Positions 7,255 through 17,300 of a stretch of 20,926 nucleotides of DNA are shown here, piece by piece. The notes under the pieces are model-generated. The model was not told the origin of the DNA and did not search any database. It saw only the letters and a program-made list of their open reading frames with translations. Numbering within the stretch: position 1 is the first letter of the stretch; the number at the start of each line of letters is the position of its first letter. A program made the translations under genes and the position numbers. Source of the stretch: Phycisphaerales bacterium UBA1926 (GTDB taxonomy: Bacteria > Planctomycetota > Phycisphaerae > Phycisphaerales > UBA1924); the NCBI GenBank assembly GCA_002337215.1, contig DDFO01000014.1:66288-87213 (forward strand), written 5' to 3'.

Positions 7255-10200
7255 TCAGGGGCAGCCCGCGTTGAATGAACCGATGAAGGCCTGAACATCG
7301 GCAAGATCGAACACGCCGAACGGCGTCGCGAGGTCCGCGATCGCGTTCTGAGACGTGAATCCGCTGATGAACGCCTGAACGTCCGCGAGATCGAGCACGC
7401 CTGCGGGCTCGGCCAGGTCGGCCGGGCACTCGACGTCCTCGCAGAACTCGCGGATGATCCGGAAGTCGTCGAGGCCTGCCTCGATGACGTTCTGGGTCCC
7501 CAGGTCGTTGACGCTGAAGCGGATCCGGAACTGGCTCGACGCGGCGACCTCGTCGCCGACCGAAATGGAGTCCGACCGCCAGGACGCCGAGGCGGTGGTG
7601 ATCGTGCGGATTCGCTGCCAGTTCGCGCCGCCGTCGGTGGAGACATCGACGCCGAAGTCATCGCCGTTCACCGCGCCCGTCGAGATGTCGCCGAACCAAT
7701 AGCGGTAGGACACGATCGAACCCGCGGCGACATCGAGCACCGGGCTGGTGAGGATCGTCGTGCCGTTGTCAACGTCGCTGTTGCAGCTGCTCGCCGCGCT
7801 GTTGTCGGTGAGCCATGCCTGGCCGGACCCGTCGGCGTCCGCGCCGGGTGCGCCGCGCGACGCGCAGTCAACCGGGACGCCCCGCTGCCATTGCCCGTCG
7901 GTCGCGTCGCCGCTCACCGTCCAGCCGATATCGGTCTCCATGTTGTCGATCAGCACGGTCTCGACCTCACCGATCGGGACGTTGTACGCCCCGGTTCCCG
8001 GCGGGATGCGGACCTGTCCGGCCTGCTCGCCCTGCGCGGTCACGAAGAACTCCATCGACTCGTCGCAGGCCGCGCCGGGGACTGCGGACGTGTACTCGCC
8101 GGACCCCGCGTCGTTCATTAGCACGGTCGCGAAGGAGCCGCCGTCGAGGCGGTAGTTGAGCATGACGGTGCCGTCGACCAGCGCGTCGATGCCGGGGGTG
8201 ATCGCGGCGCGGATCTCGAGCGGCGTCGCCGGGGCGAGCAGGTCGGGGACCTCACTCACGAGCCCGACCGCGAGCAGACCGTCGCCCAGGACGGGCGTTC
8301 CGCCGATCGCGAAGCCCTGCGGGCCTTCGGGGATCGATGTCCCGACGACCTCGATCGACCAGCGACCCGCCTCGGGGCTATCGACCTGCACCTGCTCGAT
8401 GTTGTTGAGATGGTCCTCGGCGGTCTTGACCGCGGCCGACCCCGGGGTTCCCGAGATCGTCCAGGGGTAGTGCCGCCCACCGCTCGGATCAACGACGACC
8501 AGGTCGAGGTCGTTCACCAGCGCGTTGCCCACGTTGGGCGTGCCCGGCGCGTCGTCCCACGCGAGGGTGATCTTCAGTTCGCTCTCGCCGGGCAGCACGT
8601 CGACCGAGTAGGTCTTCACGCCACCGTTCGCGAGTTCGCCCTCGTCCCAGTTGCCGGTGCGCATGAACTCGATCGCGTCGATCGCACGGATCGAGCCGTA
8701 CCCGGTCTGGTTGTCGGGACCCGCGTTGCCGAGATCCACCGCGGTGTGCGCGAGCCAGACCTTCATGAGTTGGTTGCTCGGGTCGGCGGAACCGGGGAAC
8801 TGGTCTCGGAAGTCCTCGTAGATCAGCGCGCCGACACCGGCCGCCGTGGGCGATGCCATCGAGGTGCCGCAGAGCGTCGTGTAGTCGCTGTCGTTTCCGC
8901 TGTCGAGGCTGGTCACGCCGCCGTCGCCGCTGGACTGGCAACCCGGCGCCGAGATGACGGGGCGGAGCCTGCCGTCGTCAGAAGGGCCCCAGCTCGTGAA
9001 GCTGGTCACCGAATCATTGTTCGAGTTGAGCGCGCCGACCGAGATCGCGTTCTTGTTGTTGGAGGGGGGCGGGGTCGTGTTGTACTGCGTCCCGCAGGAG
9101 CCGTTGCCACGCTCGTTGCCCGCCGCCCAGAAGATGACGATGGGCTCGCCCAGCGAACCGCCCACGATCGCGTCGATCGTCGCGGCTGTCAGGCCGTAAT
9201 CGCCCTCGTACGAGCACGGGAACCCGTTGGGGGCGATGTTCGACCCGATCGAGTTGTTGGACATGTCCGCGCCCTGGTTGATCGCGTTGGTGTAGTCGAA
9301 CTCGATGTCACCCGGGTTGGTGTACAAGAAGGTTCCCGACCCGTCGTACTCAAACCCGGCGCTGAGGATCGACACGGCGGGTGCCATCCCGCGGTGCGTG
9401 AAGTTCGCCGAGCCGTCCCCGCCGATCGTTCCCGCGACGTGCGTCGCGTGGAACGAGACCGCGTCGCCGTCGATGACGCTTGCACGCCCCGAGTAGTCGT
9501 TGTGGGACGCGCGGACCGAACCGCCGTCGTAGACAAACACCGTCACGCCCGAGCCGTCCAGGCTGTACGGCGCACTGTGGGCGGTGTCCGCCTGGACGCG
9601 CACGCGGTTATCCGCGTTGAAGGTGCCCATCCGGGGCAGCGCCGCCTCGACCCACTGCACCCGGTCGTCGGCGGCGAGACCCTCGACCGCGAGGAACGGG
9701 AGCTCAACAACCAGCGAGTTGATTGACGCGACCTTGTCGCGGATCACGCCTCCATGATCGGCGATCAGGTCCGCAACGGTCTGCGCACCGATCCCGACGT
9801 CGCGGTGCATCTGCACGTAGACGCCGATCATCGGGTTCACCGCGTCGGCCCGGGCGGCCTCGTCCATCGGCTCGGCGATCGCCCACGCCGGGGCGGCGCC
9901 CTGCATCAGCTTGCTGTCGATCTTGTGCGCGCGCTGCGGCTCGCCGAACGCGGTGATGGGCATCGCCCGGAGCGCGGCGTTCACCTGCGCGTCCGCGCTC
10001 ACCCGCACGAAGTAGGACGACCCGCCGAGCGGCGAGAGAACCTCGATGCCCGCAGACTTCAGCGCCGCGCGCTCCTCGGCCGTGGGGATCGACGCGAACT
10101 CGGCGATCAGCCGGCGTTCCTGACCCGCGAGGCGCTCGAGCACGCGGGCCGGGGCCTCCATCGGGCTCGCTTCGATGAGCACGCCGTCGTTCTTCCAAGC

Positions 10201-10275
10201 AATCTCGGTCGCGGCAGAAACAGATCCCGCGGCGACGACGAGCATCGCCGCCGATGCACAAACAACACTTTTCAC
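7255..10275 (-). CDS. Secreted subtilisin-like (S8, KP-43 type) serine protease with C-terminal GC-type dockerin
   Basis: The 1006-residue product is an extracellular protease. The order is: signal peptide (1-21, cut after SVSA); two successive propeptide-like regions (about 50-110 and 150-215); the catalytic domain with Asp250 (VFVYDGG), His276 (HATHVAGT), oxyanion Asn387 (AAGN) and Ser472 (GTSMASP); a KP-43-like beta-sandwich (about 545-660, ITLAWDDAPGTP...LVNDLDLVVVDP); an unassigned beta region; a MAM-like jelly-roll (about 774-944); and the two-repeat dockerin (950-1006). The start is GTG at 10275 with AGAGG at good distance; no closer start keeps the signal peptide. It is followed by a strong terminator hairpin and preceded by a 360-base gap, so it is probably monocistronic. 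Substrates are unknown. The duplicated pro-region is unusual. Confidence 0.92.
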   Translation of the reverse strand: MKSVVCASAAMLVVAAGSVSAATEIAWKNDGVLIEASPMEAPARVLERLAGQERRLIAEFASIPTAEERAALKSAGIEVLSPLGGSSYFVRVSADAQVNAALRAMPITAFGEPQRAHKIDSKLMQGAAPAWAIAEPMDEAARADAVNPMIGVYVQMHRDVGIGAQTVADLIADHGGVIRDKVASINSLVVELPFLAVEGLAADDRVQWVEAALPRMGTFNADNRVRVQADTAHSAPYSLDGSGVTVFVYDGGSVRASHNDYSGRASVIDGDAVSFHATHVAGTIGGDGSANFTHRGMAPAVSILSAGFEYDGSGTFLYTNPGDIEFDYTNAINQGADMSNNSIGSNIAPNGFPCSYEGDYGLTAATIDAIVGGSLGEPIVIFWAAGNERGNGSCGTQYNTTPPPSNNKNAISVGALNSNNDSVTSFTSWGPSDDGRLRPVISAPGCQSSGDGGVTSLDSGNDSDYTTLCGTSMASPTAAGVGALIYEDFRDQFPGSADPSNQLMKVWLAHTAVDLGNAGPDNQTGYGSIRAIDAIEFMRTGNWDEGELANGGVKTYSVDVLPGESELKITLAWDDAPGTPNVGNALVNDLDLVVVDPSGGRHYPWTISGTPGSAAVKTAEDHLNNIEQVQVDSPEAGRWSIEVVGTSIPEGPQGFAIGGTPVLGDGLLAVGLVSEVPDLLAPATPLEIRAAITPGIDALVDGTVMLNYRLDGGSFATVLMNDAGSGEYTSAVPGAACDESMEFFVTAQGEQAGQVRIPPGTGAYNVPIGEVETVLIDNMETDIGWTVSGDATDGQWQRGVPVDCASRGAPGADADGSGQAWLTDNSAASSCNSDVDNGTTILTSPVLDVAAGSIVSYRYWFGDISTGAVNGDDFGVDVSTDGGANWQRIRTITTASASWRSDSISVGDEVAASSQFRIRFSVNDLGTQNVIEAGLDDFRIIREFCEDVECPADLAEPAGVLDLADVQAFISGFTSQNAIADLATPFGVFDLADVQAFIGSFNAGCP
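7258..7428 (-). repeat. GC-type dockerin module of the subtilase
   Basis: Two repeats of about 27 residues close the protein. Both carry the core DLADVQAF, the first followed by ISGF and the second by IGSF. The module starts with Cys950 and ends with AGCP. It belongs to the 'QA' class of the array. Confidence 0.85.
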
Positions 10276-10635
10276 GTTGGACCTCTCGGTACGAAGGTGG
10301 ATCAGAACATCCCTGGGACGTGACCACGGTATCGAAAGGATCGGAATGACACAAGCCGATTCACCCTGACAGACACCCGGCCCACCGATGTTTTTGGGTT
10401 GCTGTTTGGGCCCGTCCGTTCCGGCGCGGGCATGAGATACAACCCCGGTTGCCCAGGCGTTGACTCGATCCGCACTCTGATCGCCTCGCGTGGGTGCTCA
10501 CGCCGTGCCGCTCGGCCGACGTGCACGACGAAAGAACCCTCTCACCACGGACGGAGAATCCGCCTTGCCTCGACCCCAAGCAGTTCCGAGTTATCGGCGG
10601 GATCGCACAAACCCCTGCCGAGAGGGTTTCACCGC
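10276..10635. other. Intergenic region between the cytochrome peroxidase and subtilase genes
   Basis: This gap of 360 bases should contain the subtilase promoter and leader on the minus strand, including the Shine-Dalgarno AGAGG next to the GTG start. No strong -35/-10 pair is visible. The far end carries a hairpin (10609-10629) just after the cytochrome peroxidase stop. Open frames here are short and lack family features. Confidence 0.5.
10609..10629 (-). terminator. Candidate terminator hairpin after the di-heme peroxidase gene
   Basis: AAACCCCT (10609-10616) pairs with AG-A-GGGTTT (10621-10629), with one bulged A and a GCCG loop. It starts 6 bases after the stop codon on the minus strand. 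There is no T-tract after it apart from the TTT inside the stem. Confidence 0.35.
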
Positions 10636-12537
10636 TCACGGGCAACCCGCGAGAAACGCTTCGACGAAGGCCTGCACGTCGCCCAGATCGAGCACGCCGA
10701 TCGGGTCGGCGATATCCGCCGCGGGTTCGCCCGCCATGAACGCGCCGACGAACGTCTGCAGATCCGCGAGATCGAGCACACCGGCCGGTGCGGCGATGTC
10801 CGCGAGGCACACATCCGTCCCGCCGTCGGGGCAGAGCCCGTTGCAGAACAGTTCGATCCGTACCGGAGGTGAGAGCGCGACGCCACCTTCTGCTTCCGGG
10901 TCATCCACCCGCCATTGCAGGTAGAGCACATCACCCGCGCGGGACGAATCAGCCGGGAGCGGCATGCGGTGCGTCGCGTAGCCGGCGCCCGAGTGGTCCG
11001 CTGTGAGCGTGTAGGGCCCCGCGAGCGTGTCCGCGTGCACGATGCCTTCCACGGGAGCCTCTTCGGAGATCGCAACCGACCCCGTGGTGCCACCCAACGA
11101 GTCGGCGAGCCCGATCCGGAATTCCTGATTCCCGAGGTTCGGCGGGATCACCGCGATCATGCGCGGAACAGCGCCCCCTGTCCCCGGCGTACCGCCGGGC
11201 AGGATCGCGGGATTACCGCCCTGCCATTCATCTGCCGCCCATTCCTCGTAGAGCACGGGGCGATCGAACGGGAACGTCTCGCTCGCGGCTCGCGGATCGA
11301 CAAGCGCCGTCAGGATGAAATGCTTGATCGCCTGCTCTTCGAAGGGCGAGACCACGATGGGCAGGAAGACACTCCGGTTTGGGTTCGCCTGAAAGTCTGT
11401 CTGCCTGGCGTAGACATCGAAGACGTCATCCAGGTCGGCCGCGCCGCCGTTGTGGAAGAAACTGGCCTTCAGCCCCGCGTTCCGCAGACTCGGTGTCTTG
11501 AACATCCCCGCGTCGGGCTTGAACTGTGTGAACTGCGCCCGGCCCGGATCGTCGGAATCAGGTCGCACGCCGACGCTGTGGAAATTCAAGTCAGTAAACG
11601 TCGGTGGTGAGTGGCACACGACGCACAGGTTGCCGCTGAACGTCAGCCAGCCGTCGACCTGCTCGGGTGTCATGGCGTCGGGCTCGCCCGCGACGTACCG
11701 GTCCCACGGCGTCTGATCCGGGATCAGCGTGCGCTCGTAGGTCGCGATCGCCATCGCGATCCGCGAGGCGGTCACGCCGGCGTCACCGAACGCACGCTCG
11801 AACAGTTCCGGGTACCCGGCCTCGCCGTGCAGCGCCGCCCGCACATCTTCGGGCAGGTCCCGCGCGAGGGCGAGCGGGACGGAGCGTTCGAGCTTTGCCG
11901 TCACCTCGTCCCAGTCGCGGTCTTGATGCGCCATCTCGATATCCGAGAGGATCGGCTCGGCCGCCTGCGTTTCGAGCGCGCCGCCGAGCGGGATCACCGT
12001 CTCGCCGGTCTGCGGGTCGCGGAACTCGCCGACCGCACGGCCGTCCCAGAACAGATCGCCGAAGTGCGCCGCCATCAGCGTTGATGGCGCGCTGCGGGAT
12101 GTCGCCTGCGGATCGAGCCCGAACGCGGGGCTCGGGTCGTAGTCGCCGTTCTTGAGCGCGCGGATCAGACCCCGAGAGGTGAACCGATCGTCCTCGGTCC
12201 CGAACTCCGCGTCCGGCCCGGGGCTCGGGAACGCCTCGGGATCCGTGCCCCCTTGGGCGGCAAAGTGGCACGAGCCGCACGAGCGTGTGTTGTCGCTGGA
12301 GAGTTGCACGTCCCAGAAGAGGATCTTCCCGAGCACGCGCTTCTCATCGGTGATCGGGTTCTCGGCAGGGATGATGATCGGCGGGAGCGGGACAGCGAGC
12401 GGTCCACCACGCTGATTCTCGGGAAGGTCGGCCTGGGCGGACGCGCCGGTCGAGAGCGAGAACACAACAGCCACCCCCGCGACAAGCGACGCGGCGAACG
12501 GGCGGGCACACACACCTTGAGACGTTTGCTTCATCAT
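10636..12537 (-). CDS. Exported di-heme cytochrome c peroxidase / MauG-family protein with C-terminal GC-type dockerin
   Basis: From the proposed start the product has 633 residues. A signal peptide ends at GASAQA (about residue 36). The CCP/MauG domain (about 50-400) has two c-type haem sites, CGSCH at 87-91 and CVVCH at 305-309. It also has the family block MFKTPSLRNAGLKASFFHNGG at about 345-365, where a histidine precedes NGG. A beta-rich linker follows (about 440-570), then the dockerin (577-633). Bacterial homologues reduce hydrogen peroxide with electrons from small donors, or oxidise protein side chains as MauG does; which applies here is not decidable. The ATG at 12537 gives the best signal peptide; an ATG lies one codon downstream (12534), and 12549 and 12624 are also possible, the last adding an unlikely leader. 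Ribosome-site evidence is poor. Confidence 0.88.
   Translation of the reverse strand: MMKQTSQGVCARPFAASLVAGVAVVFSLSTGASAQADLPENQRGGPLAVPLPPIIIPAENPITDEKRVLGKILFWDVQLSSDNTRSCGSCHFAAQGGTDPEAFPSPGPDAEFGTEDDRFTSRGLIRALKNGDYDPSPAFGLDPQATSRSAPSTLMAAHFGDLFWDGRAVGEFRDPQTGETVIPLGGALETQAAEPILSDIEMAHQDRDWDEVTAKLERSVPLALARDLPEDVRAALHGEAGYPELFERAFGDAGVTASRIAMAIATYERTLIPDQTPWDRYVAGEPDAMTPEQVDGWLTFSGNLCVVCHSPPTFTDLNFHSVGVRPDSDDPGRAQFTQFKPDAGMFKTPSLRNAGLKASFFHNGGAADLDDVFDVYARQTDFQANPNRSVFLPIVVSPFEEQAIKHFILTALVDPRAASETFPFDRPVLYEEWAADEWQGGNPAILPGGTPGTGGAVPRMIAVIPPNLGNQEFRIGLADSLGGTTGSVAISEEAPVEGIVHADTLAGPYTLTADHSGAGYATHRMPLPADSSRAGDVLYLQWRVDDPEAEGGVALSPPVRIELFCNGLCPDGGTDVCLADIAAPAGVLDLADLQTFVGAFMAGEPAADIADPIGVLDLGDVQAFVEAFLAGCP
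10639..10809 (-). repeat. GC-type dockerin module of the di-heme peroxidase
   Basis: Two repeats, with cores DLADLQTF and DLGDVQAF. The first residue pair is CL instead of the usual CP, and the second repeat has DPIG where others have xPFG. It ends AGCP and belongs to the 'QA' class, with one Q-T variant. Confidence 0.85.
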
Positions 12538-12743
12538 GTTCTCGGACATTGGTACCGCGACGGTCGAACACCGAAGCCGAGAGGACGCGGCCGGGTCTCT
12601 TCTATTGTCCGCGCTGGGATTCATCCGTCAAGCGGCTTGCCAGATCGAGCCGCTGTCCCTGAAAAACCGCCCTCAGAACCCGTACGTCCCTTTGCGTTCT
12701 GCTGGGCACTCGCCGGACCGACTCCCGCGGACCGCATCGCCGC

Positions 12744-14222
12744 TTAAGGGCACCCGGCGTTGAACGCCCCGACGAACGCCTGGAGATCGCCCAGATCGAA
12801 CACGCCGAACGGGGCGGCGAGGTCCGCGATCGGATCCATCGCGACGAAACCTGTGACGAACGCCTGCACGTCCGCGAGGTCCAGCACGCCCACCGGGGGG
12901 GCGAGGTCCGCGGGGCAATCGGGCGCCTGCGCGTAAAAGACACGCACGCAGGTGTTGCCCGAGTAGCCGACCACGAGATCATCGCGGCCATCGTGGTTCA
13001 GATCGCCGAAAGTGATCGCGGTCCCAACCTCGGGGGCGTCGTAGGTCCACGTGGGCGTGGTGTCGGGGACACCGTTGTTGTTCTGGTAGAGATACGCCCG
13101 CCCGCTGCTGAATACGACGTCGGCAATATCGAGATCGCCGTCGCTATCGAAATCGTGGAGGCGGATGTCCTGGGTCCCGCCGTTGGGGGGGCTCGCGGAC
13201 CAATAGGGCAGGAGCGCGCCGTGTGCGTGCTGGTAGAGGGTGACGGGGTCGCCCCCGAAGAGGATCTCGGGAACACCGTCGCCTGTGACATCGCCCGCCT
13301 GGGCGCCGCGGTCGCCCCCGGTCGAGGCGACGCTTGCGAACGGGAAGGGTGCAAGCGTGCCGGCGAGGTTCTCGTAGTAGCCGCTCTGAAAGTTGACCCA
13401 CTTGGCGGTGATGATCTCTGGGTTGCTGTCGATATCGAGCAGGTCCGCGTGAGTCGCGCCGTTGGAGATCTCTTCGGCGCCGCTCTGCCACGCGGGCACG
13501 GGGTTGATCGCGCCGTTCTCGTTGCGGAACATCAGGACCGGCCTGAACGGGTCAGGGGAGAGCCCCTGGCCTGTGGTCACGATATCGAGATCGCCGTCCG
13601 AGTCGATGTCCACCAGATCGCCCGCGGTGCCCCATTGCCGCCTCGCGAAACTGGCGAAGAAACTCGGGCTCGTCTCGGGCCCGGCGCTCGGGTCGCCCCC
13701 CGCGGCCCCGAAGTAGATCTGCACCGGATCCGTGCGCACGCTCCCGCCGCGCACGACGACCATGTCGGGGTTTCCGTCCCCGTCGATGTCGCCGATCTGG
13801 ACATCGCCCGCGTGGGTCTGGTTGTCGCTCAGCCAGCCGGGGGTCGCGCTCGGTCCGTCCGAGGAGCCGTAGAAGATCATCTCTCGCCAATCGTCGTAGG
13901 GCGGGAACGAGTTGGAGATGTAGCAGACCACAACGATGTCATTGAACCCGTCGGCGTTCATGTCCGCGATCGCGAGCCCGCCCACCTGCCGGCGGAGATC
14001 GATCTGGAAATCGGGCTCGTCACCGAACGGGAACGCTGCGCCGCGCATCGAGCCGTTCCATGTCCCGTTCGCGGTCCCGATCACGCCGGGCCGCGCGAAC
14101 GCCCGACCGTCCTCGTTGATTTCCAATGCCCCCTGCGCACCGGCCATCGACACGATGGAGCATGAAAGCGCGGTCGATAACCCCGCGGCGACGCGGGCAC
14201 GGAGTGCAGCGGACTCGGTCAT
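12744..14222 (-). CDS. Exported FG-GAP/VCBS repeat protein with C-terminal GC-type dockerin
   Basis: The 492-residue product has a signal peptide (about 1-29, cut in SMAGAQG). About seven FG-GAP/VCBS-type repeats follow, whose Asp-rich loops are typical calcium sites: IADMNADGFNDIVVV (about 85), IGDIDGDGNPDMVVV (143), LVDIDSDGDLDIV (204), a shortened LLDIDSNPEII (261), AGDVTGDGVPEIL (309), LHDFDSDGDLDIA (355) and FGDLNHDGRDDLVV (405). Together they should form a beta-propeller, probably a binding or adhesion module; no enzyme motif is seen. The dockerin fills residues 436-492. The ATG at 14222 is chosen for the GAGGGAG about 10 bases upstream; the frame is open further but that extension lacks signal features. 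Ligand and partner are unknown. It sits between the di-heme peroxidase and GH15 genes, with gaps of about 200 and 170 bases. Confidence 0.88.
   Translation of the reverse strand: MTESAALRARVAAGLSTALSCSIVSMAGAQGALEINEDGRAFARPGVIGTANGTWNGSMRGAAFPFGDEPDFQIDLRRQVGGLAIADMNADGFNDIVVVCYISNSFPPYDDWREMIFYGSSDGPSATPGWLSDNQTHAGDVQIGDIDGDGNPDMVVVRGGSVRTDPVQIYFGAAGGDPSAGPETSPSFFASFARRQWGTAGDLVDIDSDGDLDIVTTGQGLSPDPFRPVLMFRNENGAINPVPAWQSGAEEISNGATHADLLDIDSNPEIITAKWVNFQSGYYENLAGTLAPFPFASVASTGGDRGAQAGDVTGDGVPEILFGGDPVTLYQHAHGALLPYWSASPPNGGTQDIRLHDFDSDGDLDIADVVFSSGRAYLYQNNNGVPDTTPTWTYDAPEVGTAITFGDLNHDGRDDLVVGYSGNTCVRVFYAQAPDCPADLAPPVGVLDLADVQAFVTGFVAMDPIADLAAPFGVFDLGDLQAFVGAFNAGCP
12747..12917 (-). repeat. GC-type dockerin module of the VCBS protein
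   Basis: Two repeats with cores DLADVQAF and DLGDLQAF, starting with CPADLA and ending AGCP. It is a 'QA' class module and is close to that of the subtilase. Confidence 0.85.
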
Positions 14223-14390
14223 GGCGTGATCTCCCTCGGTGTGATCGCTTGCGTCGGCGTTGCCCCCTTCACGAGGCACCGCCGGACCCACAGCGTACCG
14301 ACAAACGCCCCGCGGATCGAGCGCTGATCGAGGGATTCCGGAACGGGATTGCCGGCCCGGAACAGCGGCCTGGGGATCTGGACCGGACGC

Positions 14391-17300
14391 TCAGGGCGCA
14401 GCGCACTGCGTCGTGAACGCCTGCACGAACGCCCCGATGTCAGCGAGATCGAAGACCCCGAAGGGCGCGGCGAGATCGGCGATCGGGTCCTGCCCGGTGA
14501 AGCCCGCGATGAAAGCCCCGATGTCGGCGAGATCCAGCACACCGAAGGGTGCCGCGAGGTCCGCCGGGCAATCGGGCACGTACGTGATCTCGATGACCGT
14601 CTCCGCGCCGACACCCGCGCTGAGCGCCCCCGCGACCAGCAGGCTGTCGGGCGCCGGGCCGGGGGGCGACACGGTCTGCACGCCGTTGATCGTGACGACC
14701 GGGAACGCGTCCCCGGTCGGGATGTAACGGACAACCGTCTCGAAGGAGACTGCGCCGCCCGTCCGATTGGTCAGGATCTGCCGCTCGTCGCCTCCTTGGT
14801 CGCGTTCGATGCGTACATCGACGCGTTCATCCCCGACGCGGATGTTGCCGTAGTCCATGAACGACCAGTCCGTCGGCAACTTGGGGCGGACGCGCAGCAC
14901 GGCCCCGCCTTCGGGCTCATACCCCAGGAAGAGCATCATCGAATCGACGAGGAAGGACATGCTCTCCCACGCGTTCGGGTAGGCCGTCTGCAGGCGGTAG
15001 TCGGTCTGCCCCGGATAGAGCAGCGTGTTGTTGCTCGCGATCTGCTCGGCCCCGAACCCCATCGGGCCCAGTTCGTTGACCAGCAGATCGAGCCGCCCCT
15101 TGTGGTTGTCGATATCCGCGGGCATCGCCGTGACGTTCTGCCGCTCGGCGTAGTACGCGCCGTACCACATCGTCGTCAGGAACCAGGGGCTCGCGCTCGC
15201 GTTGGGCACCAGCGCCGGGTTGTTCCAGTAGCCGTCGCCCCAGTACCGGTTCACGAGCCCGTCCCATTCACCGCCGAAGTTCACGAGCGGCTGGTTGTTG
15301 CCGAACGTGTCGGCCGCGACCCCGTTGATGCGGTCCATGATCAGCTCCGCCCGCGAGCTGCCCGGCTCGTAGATTTCGAACGGGTAGGCGATGCCGAGTT
15401 GCGAGATATCCGTGTTCTCGCCGTTCCAGGCGAGGCGCGCGTCGAGGCCGGCGCGGATCGCGCCCGCACGCGCCTCGAACAGTGCTTTGTCGTTGTGGTA
15501 GTTGCACGTGCCGGGACCACCGGGACAGACCTGCTGGTCGAGGATCCCCGCGATCGCCGCGGCGTCCTCGAGCCCGCGGATCACCGACGCGTTCGAGTAG
15601 TTGAACACGTCGAACGAGTCTTCCCAGAGATTCATCGAGTACACGAGATCGACCGACTCCTCGTACCGCAGGCGGTTGTCGATCGTCGAGTCCTGGCTCG
15701 ACGCGAGCGCGGCCTCATAGACCCCGTCGTAGTGCGCTTCAAGAAACCCGACATCGCCCGTGATGTCGTAGATGTACCTCACACCCCAGGGATAGCAGCT
15801 CGTCTCGTCCACCTGGGGGGTCCCCCAGATCGTGTACCCGTCGGTCGTGTACTTCTGCTTCCAGAACCCCTCGCGCCCCCACCCCTCGACATCGCGGTAC
15901 GCGATATCGCGCAGGAAGGCGTAGATGCTCTTCGCGTCGTCCACGTGCCCGGTGCGGGCGAGCGTGATCGCCGCCCACGCCGCGTCACGAGGCCAGACAT
16001 ACGGGTACGCCCCGTTGTGCATCCCCGCGATGATGCCCCCGTTCTTCCCGTCGAGGTGCAGCGCCGTCCCGAGAAGGCCGCGTTTGAAGAGCTCGTTGTA
16101 GACCGGATCGGGGCACTCGAACGAGACGCCGTCGGCGAGCCACGACTGCCAGTCGCTCTTCGTCGCGTTTTCGAGCGCGGAGACCGAGGTCCCGTTGAGC
16201 AGGCTGTCGAGCGCCGGCGCCTGCTGCGCGTCGTATGTCCCGGCAGCGCCCGCGAACCCGTCGAAACCGCCCACGATGTAGACCGCGAACGACCTCGCCC
16301 CGCCCGCGGGGATCGTCAGCTTCTCGCCGATCCAGCCCTCGCCCTGGTCGCCCGAGGTGTCGGCCCACGAGCCGGCCGCCGGCGCGCCGTTCGCCTTCAT
16401 CGCCGCCGCGAGATACACCGAGGTGTCCTTGTCATAGTCAGAGAACGTCGTCGGGTTGTACTCGCCCGCCGCGTTCGCCGTTCGCTGCGTGTTGTCGAAG
16501 AACACCATCGCGCCCCGGCTCTTATCGGCGAACGCGCCGTCGAACTGGTCACCCCCGTTGAGCGCCCAGTCGGCGTAGAAATACGCGTTCACCTGGATCG
16601 TCGAGTCACCGTTGTTCTGAATACGGACCCGCTTGATATGGATGCCCCGGTTCTCCTCTCCGCCGAGCGTCTCGGGGAAGTCGATCCCGCGCGGGGCAAA
16701 GTCGGACTGTTCGACGGAAAGGTCGTAGCCGTCCGCGACCAGCCGCTGCCTGGTCTCGACGACGTTCGTGTCCCCATCCCAGAACTGATCGACCTCAACG
16801 AAGTCCGTCCCGTTTTGGTTGGTCAGCCAATAGGTCGTGCCGGCGCCGGTCGCGGCGTCGGTGGGCCTGATCCCCAGGAAGGCCTGGTTGAGGTGCATCT
16901 GCCCCCGCTGATCGGGCGTGAGGAAGGCCGGGAACTGGTCGAGCCCGCCGTCGTAGTAGCCCTCGTTCTTGGTCGAGACGCCCTCCACAGCGCCGGCGCT
17001 CGGGTAGTAGATGTCGTAAAGCGACCCGTTCTGGTCGAGCATCGTATTGATGTAGTTGTTGCCCGCGACCGCCTCTTCTTTCCAGAAGTGCAGGGGCGGG
17101 TAGCCCTCTCCGGGGTTCGCGGCGTTCGACCCCGCACCGGGCCACGCGAGCAGCGTGTCGAAGCCGAACTCGCTGTCACCGTCGCTGGCGTCCTGCGCGA
17201 AGACCTCCGCGCCGCCAGGCCCGTACGCCGACACCAAGTACCGCACCTCGGCGCCGTACAGGCTCGCGGGAACCGGGAGATCCGCTCGCCACCAGTCGTC

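Noticed and set aside
8410..9726. Plus-strand open frame of 438 residues inside the subtilase gene
   Set aside because: The composition is that of an antisense frame (Arg, Val, Asp, His), while the opposite strand encodes the S8 catalytic triad.
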